Below, piece by piece: positions 29,163 through 38,100 of a DNA stretch of 64,000 nt. Source of the DNA: an uncultured Pelagibacteraceae bacterium (lineage in GTDB: Bacteria > Pseudomonadota > Alphaproteobacteria > Pelagibacterales > Pelagibacteraceae). Location of the stretch: assembly GCA_902557935.1 (NCBI GenBank), contig CACECJ010000002.1, forward strand, positions 30,660 to 94,659, written 5' to 3'. Numbering within the stretch: position 1 is the first letter of the stretch; each line of letters opens with the position of its first letter. A program made the position numbers and the translations under genes. The notes beneath the pieces were generated by a model. It searched no databases. It had not been told where the DNA came from and saw nothing but the letters and a program-made list of their open reading frames with translations.

Positions 29163-29713
29163 TTATAAATTCTTTTTTCTGTTATAATAAAATCTAATTT
29201 AACATCTTTTTGACTCACCGGAAGTTTATGATGTTTTTGAAACGAAAAAGCAACACCAATGGTCAAAATATTCTTAAATTTTTTTAAATATTTATTTAGA
29301 TAACGATCATAAAACCCTTTACCATATCCCAATCTATATTTATTTTTATCAAAAGCTAATATGGGAATTATCATTATATCAGGAACTTTAGCGTGGCTTT
29401 TAGCTGGTTCAAGTAAACCAAATTTATTCACAAATAATGCTTCATTTTTTTTCCAAGAAAAAAAATTCATTAGATTATTTTTGTCAATTACAGGAAGCAA
29501 TATATCCTTTGTCAAAATATGGTTAAATTCTAAAATTTTAAGAACATTCAATTCAAAGTTAGAGGGATAATATATAGCTATTTTTGTAAATTTTTTTTTC
29601 GATTTAAATTGAATTAATTTTATTAAAGGTAAGAAGAATTTTTTATCGATATCAAAATATTTTTTTTTTCTTAAAATTAAATATTTTTTCCTTAATTGAG
29701 TTTTTTGATACAT
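29159..29713 (-). CDS. fau: 5-formyltetrahydrofolate cyclo-ligase
   Basis: This ATP-dependent enzyme converts 5-formyl-THF to 5,10-methenyl-THF. It has 184 residues. The N-terminal KTQLRKKYLILRKKK is the family's basic start and the strong C-terminal motif is RLGYGKGFYDRYL. It directly abuts zapA, the conserved proteobacterial pair. In many relatives the 6S RNA gene ssrS lies between them, but there is no space for it here. Confidence 0.9.
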   Translation of the reverse strand: MYQKTQLRKKYLILRKKKYFDIDKKFFLPLIKLIQFKSKKKFTKIAIYYPSNFELNVLKILEFNHILTKDILLPVIDKNNLMNFFSWKKNEALFVNKFGLLEPAKSHAKVPDIMIIPILAFDKNKYRLGYGKGFYDRYLNKYLKKFKNILTIGVAFSFQKHHKLPVSQKDVKLDFIITEKRIYK

Positions 29714-30160
29714 CTACTGTATTTTAGACAGCGATTCTGTGTTTGATATTATTTTTTCCAAAGATTTGGTAGTTTTATCAAGCATTGCTTCATATAAAGA
29801 TTTATTTTCTTCAATAGTTTTTTTAAAGCTATCTAATTCATTATTTAGATTTTGTATCTCAATATCTTTACTCTCTTTATATTTGATCGCCAAAGATCTT
29901 ATTTCTTTAAATTTATTTGATATTTCGTCTAGTTTTTTCTTCTGATTTGTTACTTTCTGCTTTAAATCAAAATACTCGTCAATTAATTGAATAGTAGTAA
30001 TTAGTAAAAGCTTATTTTCTCCTATATTCCCTAATTTATCTTTTAATTCTGAATATTTTTTGTCTAAAAACTTAGTTAATTTTTTTAACGATTCTTCTTG
30101 GCCATCGTCACATGAGAGTAGGTAATCCTTATTATTAAATTTTATATTTACATTTGCCAT
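29714..30160 (-). CDS. zapA: Cell division protein ZapA
   Basis: This FtsZ-associated protein bundles protofilaments and stabilises the Z-ring. The 148-residue protein starts with the ZapA domain (NVNIKFNNKDYLLSCDDGQEESLKKLTKFLDKKYSELKDK, about residues 1-70). A long coiled coil rich in Lys and Glu follows to the C-terminus. It is longer than the enteric protein, as in other alphaproteobacteria. It overlaps the small coiled-coil gene upstream by 13 bases. Confidence 0.85.
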   Translation of the reverse strand: MANVNIKFNNKDYLLSCDDGQEESLKKLTKFLDKKYSELKDKLGNIGENKLLLITTIQLIDEYFDLKQKVTNQKKKLDEISNKFKEIRSLAIKYKESKDIEIQNLNNELDSFKKTIEENKSLYEAMLDKTTKSLEKIISNTESLSKIQ

Positions 30161-30471
30161 TTATCTATTTCACTTACTAAATTTTCAGTTTCTTGACTTA
30201 ATTCCTCAATATCTTGGTTAAACTTTTCCTCCATTTCAGTGCTTTTATTAATTGCTGATTGAAGATTTCTTATTTTTTCTTTTAAATACTTATGTTCCCT
30301 CATTAGTTCCTCATTTTTTTTTTCAATTTCTTTTTTTTGATTAGCTAATTCAATTTTTTCAGTTTTAATTTTTTCTAATTCATTATTTGGCTGTGAATAA
30401 CTTAATGACATTGAATTTAATTTATCAATAAGGTGGTTTAGATTTTGTTCTTTTTTTTCAAAACTACTCAT
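30148..30471 (-). CDS. Small coiled-coil protein upstream of zapA
   Basis: This 107-residue protein is almost entirely predicted coiled coil, with Lys/Glu-rich heptads such as ELANQKKEIEKKNEELMREHKYLKEKI. No catalytic motif, signal peptide or membrane segment is seen. In other alphaproteobacteria a short coiled-coil gene (DUF4164-like) occupies this place before zapA, so a division-related role is plausible but only by position. It is divergent from tkt, 57 bases away. Confidence 0.7.
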   Translation of the reverse strand: MSSFEKKEQNLNHLIDKLNSMSLSYSQPNNELEKIKTEKIELANQKKEIEKKNEELMREHKYLKEKIRNLQSAINKSTEMEEKFNQDIEELSQETENLVSEIDKWQM

Positions 30472-30490
30472 AAAGATTTATACCATAATA

Positions 30491-30519
30491 TTGATATAGT
30501 TAGTTTAAGTCTATATAGG
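30491..30519 (+). promoter_or_regulatory. Candidate sigma70-type promoter for tkt
   Basis: In the 57-base divergent spacer, TTGATA (5 of 6 match to the -35 consensus) and TATAGG (4 of 6 to -10) are separated by 17 bases. They end about 10 bases before the GTG start of tkt. The AT-rich background makes chance matches common. Confidence 0.35.
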
Positions 30520-30528
30520 TAATTAAAA

Positions 30529-32511
30529 GTGACTGTAAAATTTAATCAATTATCCAACGCAATTAGATTTTTATCAATTGACGCTGTACAAAAAGCAAAT
30601 TCTGGCCATCCTGGGATGCCCATGGGCATGGCAGATGTTGCGGCGGTTTTATTTAAATACCACCTGAGGTTTAATCCTAAAAATCCTAGTTGGGCGAATA
30701 GAGACAGATTTATTTTATCTGCCGGACATGGATCGATGCTTCTTTACTCGCTACTTTATTTGACTGGTTATAATTCTATTTCATTAGAGGATATAAAAAA
30801 TTTTAGACAACTAAATTCTATTTGCGCAGGCCACCCAGAGTATCAAAATGGGACAGGAATTGAAACTACCACGGGCCCATTAGGACAAGGTTTAGGAAAT
30901 GCAGTCGGTATGGCTATAGCAGAGGAAATATATAGAAAAAAATTTGGATCAAGTATAATTAATAATAAAACTTATGTTATTGCTAGTGATGGTGATTTAA
31001 TGGAAGGCATCAGTCATGAGTCAATGAGTTTAGCGGGTCACCTAAAATTAAAAAACCTCATAGTTTTTTTTGATAATAATAAAATTTCAATAGATGGTTC
31101 AACTGCTCTAAGCGTTTCAGATAATTATAAAAAAAGATTTGAGTCATATGGTTGGAGTTTTTTAGAAATTAATGGTCATAATGAAAAACAAATAACTAAG
31201 GCAATTTCAAAAGCATCTAAATCAAAAAAGCCAACGATAATATCTTGTAAAACTGTTATAGGTTATGGTTCGCCTAACAAATCTGGTAAAGCTTCGTCAC
31301 ATGGATCTCCTTTAGGAGAGGAAGAAATATCCTTGGTAAGAAAAAAACTTAAATGGGACAATGAACCTTTTGAAATTCCTGATAAAATTTTAAATGAATG
31401 GAGGAAAATTGGAAATAAGGGTGAAGAATTAGAAAATGAGTGGCTTGAGACAATCAATAAAAAATCTAATATTAAAAGCGAGCTTGATAAAACTATCAAT
31501 AAATTTGATATTAATGGCTTAGAAAACTTAATTCTAAAAGAAAAACAAAAATATTTTGAAACTAAACCAAGTTTAGCAACGAGACAATGTTCTATGGCGG
31601 CTATCGAGAAGATTTCTGCTTTTATTCCTCAACTGATAGGTGGTTCAGCAGATTTAAGTGGCTCTAATAATACAAAAACAAATAATTCCAAAATCATAAA
31701 CTATAAAAATTTTAATGGAAATTACATACATTATGGAGTTAGAGAACATGGTATGGCGGCAATCATGAATGGTTTATCATTGTACGGAGGAATTATTCCG
31801 TATGGAGGAACATTTCTTATATTTTCAGATTATTGTAAACCATCTATTAGACTTTCTGCTTTAATGGGTCTAAAAATGATTTATATTTTTTCACATGACT
31901 CAATTGGTCTCGGAGAGGATGGTCCAACTCACCAGCCTATAGAACAGCTTTCAGGATTAAGAGCTATTCCAAATCTTAATGTTTTTAGGCCAGCAGATAT
32001 TAATGAGACCTTGGAATGTTGGGAAATAGCTTTAAAAAATAAAAATACACCTAGCGTTATTGCTTTATCTAGACAAAAAGTTCCTTATATTAATCCTGAT
32101 AATTCAAAACAAAATAAATGTGAAAAAGGAGCGTATGTAATAAATATAACTTCGCATGAAAGCGTTGTTACAATAGTTGCCTCTGGGACTGAGGTGGAAC
32201 TTGCATTAAAGGTACAAAAAAAACTTCAAGAAAATAATGTTCATTCAAAAGTTGTTTCTATGCCTTGCATGGAGATTTTTGATAGACAATCTGAAGATTA
32301 CCGTAAAGATATTTTAGATGAAGGCTCATTAATAGTTACATTAGAAGCGGGAAGTATAATGTGTTGGCAAAAGTATATAAAAAATAATGATGGTATTAAT
32401 ATAGGAATAGATAAATTTGGAGAGAGCGCTCCTTATAAAGAGGTCTATAATCATTTTGAGTTATCAGAGGAAAGTATAACAAGTTTCATCCAAAAAAAAT
32501 TAAGAAAATAG
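30529..32511 (+). CDS. tkt: Transketolase
   Basis: This TPP enzyme transfers two-carbon ketol units in the non-oxidative pentose phosphate pathway. It has 660 residues from a GTG start; no better ATG lies near the conserved N-terminus ([28 protein letters not shown]). TPP binding is at [21 protein letters not shown] near residue 150, and the transketolase signature [22 protein letters not shown] is near 467. It leads a rightward run with pgk and fba, linking pentose and triose metabolism. The gap gene often found between tkt and pgk is missing. Confidence 0.97.
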   Translation: MTVKFNQLSNAIRFLSIDAVQKANSGHPGMPMGMADVAAVLFKYHLRFNPKNPSWANRDRFILSAGHGSMLLYSLLYLTGYNSISLEDIKNFRQLNSICAGHPEYQNGTGIETTTGPLGQGLGNAVGMAIAEEIYRKKFGSSIINNKTYVIASDGDLMEGISHESMSLAGHLKLKNLIVFFDNNKISIDGSTALSVSDNYKKRFESYGWSFLEINGHNEKQITKAISKASKSKKPTIISCKTVIGYGSPNKSGKASSHGSPLGEEEISLVRKKLKWDNEPFEIPDKILNEWRKIGNKGEELENEWLETINKKSNIKSELDKTINKFDINGLENLILKEKQKYFETKPSLATRQCSMAAIEKISAFIPQLIGGSADLSGSNNTKTNNSKIINYKNFNGNYIHYGVREHGMAAIMNGLSLYGGIIPYGGTFLIFSDYCKPSIRLSALMGLKMIYIFSHDSIGLGEDGPTHQPIEQLSGLRAIPNLNVFRPADINETLECWEIALKNKNTPSVIALSRQKVPYINPDNSKQNKCEKGAYVINITSHESVVTIVASGTEVELALKVQKKLQENNVHSKVVSMPCMEIFDRQSEDYRKDILDEGSLIVTLEAGSIMCWQKYIKNNDGINIGIDKFGESAPYKEVYNHFELSEESITSFIQKKLRK

Positions 32512-32517
32512 TGTTTA

Positions 32518-33708
32518 ATGGGTGAAATAAATTTCTTTCCTGATAATTTAAAAGTTCAAAATCAAAAAATAATTTTAAGATTAGATTTAAACGTACCAAT
32601 AAAAAATAAAATCATAACAGACGATACTAGGATTACAGCGTGTTTACCTTTTATTAAAAGTTTAATAAAAAAAAAGGCTAAAATAATAATAATTAGTCAC
32701 TTAGGTCGACCGAAAGGTGTAAAAGATCCCGAGCTTTCTTTAAAACCAATTTATAAATATCTTAAAAATGCCCTTAATACCAATGTGTATTTTTTTACAG
32801 GAAATTTTGATGACGAAATAAAGGAAAAATTCTCATACCTTAAAGAGGGTGAGGTAATGTTAATAGAGAATATTAGATATTTTAATGAAGAAACTGAAGA
32901 TGACGAAAATTTTTCAAAAATATTAGGTTCATTAGGTGATATTTATATCAATAACGCTTTTTCATGTTCGCACAGAAAACAAGCATCAGTGCATAATATA
33001 ACAAAATTTGTAAAAAAAAATTACGCTGGCCCACTTCTTAAAAAAGAAATAGAGGCAGTTAATTTAGTTATTAAGAATAAAAAAGAACCGGTAACATGTA
33101 TAATCGGGGGGTCTAAAATTTCAACAAAAATCAATGTAATCTCAAATCTAATTAGTAATGTTAATAATCTAATAATAGTTGGTGCAATGGCTAATAATTT
33201 TTTTGTTTATAAAAATTTAAGAGTAGGTAAATCATTAATAGAGAAAAATGTAGAAGAGATAATAGAAAATATCTATAAAAAAGCTCAAGCTAATAATTGT
33301 GAAATATTAATACCTCAAGATTGTATCGTCGGAAAAAATTTTGGTGGTGAAGGATCAAACAAAAATTTAGATGAAATTAGAGATGACGAAATAATTTTAG
33401 ATATAGGTATTAATACAATTAAAAATATTAATAAAAAAATTGATAAATCAAATACGGTATTATGGAACGGGCCAGCTGGATATTTTGAAAATGACAATTT
33501 TTCTAAAGGAACTTTATCAATTGCCGAAAATATCTCAAAAAATACTGCCGAAAAATCATTAATTTCTATCCTTGGAGGTGGAGATACTTTAGCGGCAATT
33601 AAAAAAAGTAAAATTAAACTTTCTTTTTCGCACTTATCAACAGCAGGAGGTGCATTTTTAGAATACTTAGAAGGAAAAGACTTGCCTGGCATAAGAGTTT
33701 TAAAATAA
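32518..33708 (+). CDS. pgk: Phosphoglycerate kinase
   Basis: This enzyme interconverts 1,3-bisphosphoglycerate and 3-phosphoglycerate with ATP/ADP. It has 396 residues. Substrate-binding blocks are RLDLNVPIKNK, ISHLGRPKGV and NAFSCSHRKQASV. The nucleotide site is NTVLWNGPAGYFE and the C-terminal loops are ILGGGDTLAAIKKS and SHLSTAGGAFLEYLEG. It starts 6 bases after tkt. Its sequence is more lysine- and asparagine-rich than in most bacteria, as expected from base composition. Confidence 0.97.
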   Translation: MGEINFFPDNLKVQNQKIILRLDLNVPIKNKIITDDTRITACLPFIKSLIKKKAKIIIISHLGRPKGVKDPELSLKPIYKYLKNALNTNVYFFTGNFDDEIKEKFSYLKEGEVMLIENIRYFNEETEDDENFSKILGSLGDIYINNAFSCSHRKQASVHNITKFVKKNYAGPLLKKEIEAVNLVIKNKKEPVTCIIGGSKISTKINVISNLISNVNNLIIVGAMANNFFVYKNLRVGKSLIEKNVEEIIENIYKKAQANNCEILIPQDCIVGKNFGGEGSNKNLDEIRDDEIILDIGINTIKNINKKIDKSNTVLWNGPAGYFENDNFSKGTLSIAENISKNTAEKSLISILGGGDTLAAIKKSKIKLSFSHLSTAGGAFLEYLEGKDLPGIRVLK

Positions 33709-33717
33709 ATAATCGAT

Positions 33718-34734
33718 ATGACGCTAAATGAAATCGCAAAAAAAATGTGCGCTAGAGGTAAAGGTATTTTAGCCGCAGATGAGAGCACTGGTACAATTGC
33801 CAAAAGATTTAAAAGTATAAATGTGGAAAACTTAGAAAAGAATAGATTAAATTTCAGACAAGCTCTCTTTAGTTCAAGCGCAATGAAAGATTGTATCGGA
33901 GGAGTGATCCTATTTGATGAAACAATCAGACAAAAGACTACTATAGGATCCTCTATTCCGGAATTAATTTCTAAGCATGGTGCTATTCCAGGTATTAAAG
34001 TTGACAAAGGTGCTAAAGCTTTAGCTGGTTCAAATAATGAGACTGTTACAGAAGGTTTAGATGGCTTACGTGAAAGATTAAAAGAGTATTATGAATTAGG
34101 TGCTAGATTTACAAAATGGAGAGCTGTTTATAAAATCTCAAACGAATTTCCTTCATCTCAATCGATCAAATCAAATGCGCATGCATTAGCTAGATATGCC
34201 TCTTTAGTTCAAGAGGCTAAGATGGTGCCTATTGTAGAACCAGAAGTTCTTATGGATGGTTTTCATACTATTGATAAATGCTATCAAGTAACAACTGATG
34301 TTTTGAATGAATGCTATAATGAACTAGAAATTCATAAAGTCGATTTAAAAGGAACAGTTTTAAAACCAAATATGGTAATTCCTGGCACTGATTGTAAAGA
34401 TAAATGTAGTTCAGAGGAAATAGCCAAAAAAACTCTGGATTGTTTAAAGAAAAACGTACCAAGCATTGTCCCTGGAATTGCTTTTTTATCAGGCGGTCAA
34501 TCTGAAATTGAGTCGACTAAAAACCTTAATGAGATAAATAAAATTAACGATAGCAACTTTTTAATTACATTCTCATATGGTCGAGGTTTACAAGCAAGTG
34601 CTTTGAGGGAATTTGGAAAAAATCAAGATAATATTTTAAATATTCAAAAGGCCTTTAATCACAGAGCAAGGATGAATGGTCTTTCATCAAAAGGAGAGTG
34701 GTCTGAAGATTTAGAAAAAGAAACCGCTGCTTAA
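33718..34734 (+). CDS. fba: Class I fructose-bisphosphate aldolase
   Basis: This Schiff-base aldolase of the animal/plant type has 338 residues. It has the class I start GKGILAADESTGTIAKRF, then FTKWRAVYKI with an active-site Lys, GTVLKPNMVIPG with the Schiff-base Lys, and FLSGGQSE. There is no zinc-binding class II motif. In SAR11, which lacks classical phosphofructokinase, it probably works in gluconeogenesis. It follows pgk by 9 bases. A long opposite-strand ORF (33315-34007) is a shadow. Confidence 0.96.
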   Translation: MTLNEIAKKMCARGKGILAADESTGTIAKRFKSINVENLEKNRLNFRQALFSSSAMKDCIGGVILFDETIRQKTTIGSSIPELISKHGAIPGIKVDKGAKALAGSNNETVTEGLDGLRERLKEYYELGARFTKWRAVYKISNEFPSSQSIKSNAHALARYASLVQEAKMVPIVEPEVLMDGFHTIDKCYQVTTDVLNECYNELEIHKVDLKGTVLKPNMVIPGTDCKDKCSSEEIAKKTLDCLKKNVPSIVPGIAFLSGGQSEIESTKNLNEINKINDSNFLITFSYGRGLQASALREFGKNQDNILNIQKAFNHRARMNGLSSKGEWSEDLEKETAA

Positions 34735-34739
34735 TCACA

Positions 34740-35339
34740 TTGAAGAAATTAGTTTATTTAATTTCACCAAATAAAATTTACAAAAATTTTTATAGTGATT
34801 TAGATAAAGTGCTTTCTTTCAAAAATGTTAAGTTTTTTCAATTTAGAATTAAAAAAAAGCCTAAATATTTTTTGAAAATAGCCAATAAAATCAAAAAAAT
34901 TACAAAAAAACACAAAGTAAAATTTATATTAAATGATGATTATATCTTAGCCTCTAAAATTAAAGCTGACGGGTGTCATATGGGCCAGCTTGACGGTCCT
35001 TTTTCTAAAGCAAGAACTAGGCTAAAAAATAAGCTTCTTGGAGTTACTTGTCATAACTCAAAAATTCTTGCAAAAAATGCTGTAATAAATAAAGCAGATT
35101 ACGTTGCTTTCGGATCTTTCTTTAAATCGAAACTTAAGCCTAAAGCCACAAAAGCAAATATAGATATATTGCGATGGGCTAAAAAAGAGATAAAGGTGCC
35201 AATAGTAGTTATAGGAGGTATTAATAATTTAAATTACAGAAAATTAATTAATGCTGGAGCAAAATATATTGCAATATCAAGTTATATTTGGGATAACCCA
35301 AAGTTAAAACCTGAGTTTGCTATAAAGAAATTCAAATGA
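34740..35339 (+). CDS. thiE: Thiamin-phosphate synthase
   Basis: This TIM-barrel enzyme joins HMP-PP and thiazole phosphate to thiamin phosphate. Its 199 residues show FFQFRIKKK, the metal/diphosphate block FILNDDYILASKIKADGCHMGQLDG, GVTCHN, ADYVAFGSFFKSKLKPKA and VVIGGINNLNYRKLINAGAKYIAISS. The start is TTG; no ATG lies before the first strand. It sits directly after fba and overlaps efp by 4 bases. Together with thiD and dxs it supports thiamin assembly from imported pyrimidine. Confidence 0.88.
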   Translation: MKKLVYLISPNKIYKNFYSDLDKVLSFKNVKFFQFRIKKKPKYFLKIANKIKKITKKHKVKFILNDDYILASKIKADGCHMGQLDGPFSKARTRLKNKLLGVTCHNSKILAKNAVINKADYVAFGSFFKSKLKPKATKANIDILRWAKKEIKVPIVVIGGINNLNYRKLINAGAKYIAISSYIWDNPKLKPEFAIKKFK

Positions 35340-35899
35340 AAATAACTGCTAATGAAATTAAACAGGGAATGATTATTGAGCATAAAAACGATTATTGGAA
35401 CGTTTTAAAAACTCAGCATGTAAAACCTGGAAAAGGTGGGGCTTTTAATCAAGTTGAATTAAAAAGTGTAATTAAGGGAACGAAATTAAATGAGAGGTTC
35501 AGGTCAAACGAAACAGTTGAAAAAGCAGAAGTTGATGAAAAAAAATTCAATTTTTTATACATCGATGGAGAAAACTGTCACTTCATGGATAATAAAACTT
35601 TTGAACAAATTGAGATTTCAAAAACTATTGCAGGTGAACAATACAAGCTTTTAAAAGAGAATTTAGAAGTTACAATTTCATTTATGGAGGAAAAACCAAT
35701 TTCAATGGAGTTGCCTAATAACATAGAATGTACTATAGAAACCACTGATGCAGCTATAAAGAACCAAACTGCATCATCATCGTATAAACCGGCTACACTA
35801 GATTGCGGAATAAAAATTAATGTTCCCCCTTTTATTGAAAGTGGGGAAAAAATTATTATAGATACAAGAACTTTAGAGTATGTGAAAAGAGTGAACTGA
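35336..35899 (+). CDS. efp: Translation elongation factor P
   Basis: EF-P relieves ribosome stalling at consecutive prolines. The 187-residue protein has the usual three beta-barrel domains. The loop KPGKGGAF carries the Lys (near residue 34) that is post-translationally lysylated in many bacteria. The C-terminal IDTRTLEYVKR is the family signature. The gene overlaps thiE by 4 bases and suhB by 1 (TGATG), so translational coupling is likely. I saw no epmA or epmB in this window. Confidence 0.97.
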   Translation: MKITANEIKQGMIIEHKNDYWNVLKTQHVKPGKGGAFNQVELKSVIKGTKLNERFRSNETVEKAEVDEKKFNFLYIDGENCHFMDNKTFEQIEISKTIAGEQYKLLKENLEVTISFMEEKPISMELPNNIECTIETTDAAIKNQTASSSYKPATLDCGIKINVPPFIESGEKIIIDTRTLEYVKRVN

Positions 35900-36699
35900 T
35901 GCGACTAAACTCTCCACAAATAAATTTAATCACAAAGGCTTGTCTTAAAGCTTCTAGGTCTTTAATTCGTGACTTTGGAGAAATAGAAAATTTACAAGTT
36001 TCTGCAAAAGGACCAGGTGATTTTGTTTCTTCTGCTGATAAAAGAACTGAGAAAATTTTAATCGAAGAACTGCTTAAGGCTCATCCAAATCATTGCATTG
36101 TTACCGAAGAGTCTGGTGTGATAAATAATTCAAACTTAAATAATAAATGGATAATAGATCCAATAGATGGAACAACAAATTTTTTAAATGGTATACCACA
36201 ATTTGCAATTTCTATAGGTTACGAGGAAGAAAATGAAATTAAATGTGGAATAATATTTGATCCAATAAAAAATGAGATGTTTCTTGCTGAAAAAGGTAAT
36301 GGTGCTTACCTTAACAATACAAGAATTCGGGTTTCTAATAGAAAAAGATTAAAAGACGCATTATTAGTTACGGGGGGGCCAAAAAATTCAAGTAAAATTA
36401 AAGACAAAATATTTTCAGAGTATGAATTCATTTCAAAAAAAATAAATTTTCCAATTAGAAAGTTTGGAAGCGCTGCCCTTGATATTGCATATGTGTCTTG
36501 TGGTAGATTTGATGGGTGCTGGCATAGAGAATTAAATTATTGGGATCTAGCTGCAGGAATTGTAATGATAAAAGAAGCAGGTGGTTTTTTTGATTATTTC
36601 GAAGAAGATAAAAAATTCCCCTTAAAAAAGAATATTATCGCCTCCAATACCTTTATTCACGAGGATTTAAAAGGTTTAGTAAAAAAAGATATTGAGTAA
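35899..36699 (+). CDS. suhB: Inositol monophosphatase family protein SuhB
   Basis: This Mg-dependent phosphatase has 266 residues. The metal-binding motifs are the EESG of [10 protein letters not shown], the signature [17 protein letters not shown] near residue 84, and [19 protein letters not shown] near 215. SuhB also acts in rRNA transcription antitermination in enterics; whether it does so here cannot be seen. It is coupled to efp by a 1-base overlap. Confidence 0.92.
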   Translation: MRLNSPQINLITKACLKASRSLIRDFGEIENLQVSAKGPGDFVSSADKRTEKILIEELLKAHPNHCIVTEESGVINNSNLNNKWIIDPIDGTTNFLNGIPQFAISIGYEEENEIKCGIIFDPIKNEMFLAEKGNGAYLNNTRIRVSNRKRLKDALLVTGGPKNSSKIKDKIFSEYEFISKKINFPIRKFGSAALDIAYVSCGRFDGCWHRELNYWDLAAGIVMIKEAGGFFDYFEEDKKFPLKKNIIASNTFIHEDLKGLVKKDIE

Positions 36700-36727
36700 A
36701 AACAATTATTCATATAAAACACCGCTC

Positions 36728-36952
36728 ATGAAAAAAAACATACATCCCAATTACCATAAAATCAAAGTCGTTATGACTGATGGAACTGAATTTGAGACTC
36801 GTTCAACATGGGGAAAAGAGAATGACGTTTTAAAATTGGATATAGATCCAAAATCTCATTATGCTTGGACCGGGGGTGCGCAAAAAGTTTTAGATAAAGG
36901 TCGAGTGAGTAAATATAATAAAAAATTTAGTAATTTAAGATCAAAAAAATAA
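36728..36952 (+). CDS. rpmE: 50S ribosomal protein L31
   Basis: This is ribosomal protein L31, 74 residues if started at the ATG at 36728 ([29 protein letters not shown]). The track extends the frame to a TTG at 36692 inside suhB. I prefer 36728 because homologues begin MKxxIHPxYH. The zinc-binding CxxC form is absent, so it is the cysteine-free type. [14 protein letters not shown] is the second conserved block. It lies between suhB and the trcR-like gene. Confidence 0.93.
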   Translation: MKKNIHPNYHKIKVVMTDGTEFETRSTWGKENDVLKLDIDPKSHYAWTGGAQKVLDKGRVSKYNKKFSNLRSKK

Positions 36953-36955
36953 GCT

Positions 36956-37540
36956 ATGACTGATACACCTTTCATGCCAAAAGCCACTGCTGTTTGGTTA
37001 GTTGAAAATACAACTTTAACATTTAAACAAATTGCAGAATTTTGTGATTTGCATGAATTAGAAATAAAAGGTATTGCAGATGGTGATGTAGCCAAAGGCA
37101 TAAAAGCTTATAATCCTATACTCGCTGGTCAACTTTCTAGAGATGAAATTGAGGAGTGTTCAAAAAATTCTAATAAGAAACTTACTTTATTGAAAAAAAT
37201 TGATGAGGTTAAGTTGAAAGAAAGAAAAAAACCTAAGTATACACCTTTGTCAAAAAGACAAGATAGACCAGATGCAATTTTATGGCTATGCAAAAATGCT
37301 TCGGAATTAACTGATGGTCAAATTTCAAAATTAGTTGGAAGCACTAAAGGGACTGTCTCTTTGATAAGGAAGAGAAGCTATTGGAATTTTTCAAATTTAA
37401 AACCTCGAGATCCAGTAATTTTATCTCTTTGTACTCAAGAAGCATTTCAAAAAAGTTTAGAAAAGGCAAAAAGAAGAGTGGAAAGAGAAAAAAAGGCTAA
37501 GATAAGAGAGGAAAAAAAGGCTGCTGCAGCTTCTCTATAG
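36956..37540 (+). CDS. DUF1013 family protein, TrcR-like cell-cycle transcription factor
   Basis: This 194-residue protein matches DUF1013, which is confined to alphaproteobacteria. Members named TrcR are described as RNA polymerase-associated regulators tied to the cell cycle. It has two similar helix-turn-helix-like halves: PKATAVWLVENTTLTFKQIAEFCDLHELEIKGIADG near the N-terminus and RPDAILWLCKNASELTDGQISKLVGSTKGTVSLI from about residue 99. The C-terminus is a charged Lys/Glu helix. It follows rpmE by 3 bases. Identification is from memory of the repeated motif. Confidence 0.8.
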   Translation: MTDTPFMPKATAVWLVENTTLTFKQIAEFCDLHELEIKGIADGDVAKGIKAYNPILAGQLSRDEIEECSKNSNKKLTLLKKIDEVKLKERKKPKYTPLSKRQDRPDAILWLCKNASELTDGQISKLVGSTKGTVSLIRKRSYWNFSNLKPRDPVILSLCTQEAFQKSLEKAKRRVEREKKAKIREEKKAAAASL

Positions 37541-37582
37541 ACAAATAATCACTCAAATGATAATTACCAATGAAAATTAACT

Positions 37583-37595
37583 GGGGGTTTTTATT
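37583..37595 (+). promoter_or_regulatory. rpsU ribosome-binding site with AUU start codon
   Basis: GGGGG at 37583-37587 can pair with the anti-Shine-Dalgarno CCUCC (one U-G pair). It lies 5 bases before ATT at 37593, the best-placed start for S21. An in-frame stop at 37578-37580 limits the frame upstream. The only other candidates are CTG at 37581, which overlaps the GGGGG, and ATA at 37599, which is too distant. Confidence 0.7.
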
Positions 37596-37787
37596 AAAAT
37601 AGACGTAAAAGATAACAATGTCGAACAAGCGATTAGAGTTTTAAAAAGAAAACTTCAAAAAGAAGGCTTTTTTAAAGTTATGAAAATGAAAAGCACCTAC
37701 GAAAAACCGTCTGAGAGAAAAAAAAGAGTTCAGACGGAAAATATGAAAAGAATAAAAAAACTTCAGAAACTTAAAAATAGATACTAA
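37593..37787 (+). CDS. rpsU: 30S ribosomal protein S21 (non-ATG start, missing from ORF track)
   Basis: This frame encodes the small basic ribosomal protein S21, needed for efficient initiation. It translates to 64 residues, reading (M)KIDVKDNNVEQAIRVLKRKL and then QKEGFFKVMKMKS and a Lys/Arg-rich tail ending LKNRY. The VKDNNVEQAIRVLKRKLQKEG block is characteristic. The frame has no ATG, GTG or TTG before that block, so ORF callers skip it. The best start is ATT at 37593, behind GGGGG at a 5-base spacing. It follows the trcR-like gene and precedes a cold shock gene. Confidence 0.92.
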   Translation: MKIDVKDNNVEQAIRVLKRKLQKEGFFKVMKMKSTYEKPSERKKRVQTENMKRIKKLQKLKNRY

Positions 37788-37813
37788 TAAAATTAAAAAT
37801 GAGAGGATTTATA

Positions 37814-38017
37814 ATGCCATCTGGTAAAGTAAAATGGTTTAACGCCAAAAAAGGTTACGGTTTTATAACTGATGATAAAACAAAAAAAGATATCTTTCTT
37901 CATGTATCAGCTTTGGAAGACTCAAAACTAAGAGTTTTAAAAGAAGATCAAATTATTAAGTACGACATAAAAGAAGAAAAAAATAAACTTCAGGCAATTA
38001 ATATTAAAAAGAAATAA
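37814..38017 (+). CDS. Cold shock domain protein
   Basis: This CspA-family nucleic-acid chaperone has 67 residues from the ATG at 37814 (MPSGKVKWFNAKKGYGFITDD). RNP1-like KGYGFI and RNP2-like IFLHVSAL are both present. The track starts five codons earlier at an ATG at 37799. I chose 37814 because GAGAGG at 37801-37806 is a good Shine-Dalgarno for it and homologues start at MxxGxVKWF. It sits between rpsU and the initiator tRNA. Confidence 0.93.
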   Translation: MPSGKVKWFNAKKGYGFITDDKTKKDIFLHVSALEDSKLRVLKEDQIIKYDIKEEKNKLQAINIKKK

Positions 38018-38021
38018 CTAT

Positions 38022-38098
<77 letters not shown>

Positions 38099-38100
38099 AA

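Noticed and set aside
30148-30180. Search for 6S RNA (ssrS) near zapA and fau
   Set aside because: zapA and fau directly abut and zapA overlaps its upstream gene, so there is no space; no 6S-like long hairpin was seen nearby.
33315-34007. Minus-strand ORF of 230 codons across pgk and fba
   Set aside because: It lies antisense to two clear genes, has no family motif, and its hydrophobic composition is what the reverse of AT-rich coding sequence gives.
36692-36727. Upstream TTG start for rpmE
   Set aside because: It overlaps suhB and adds residues not found in L31; the ATG at 36728 fits the family.
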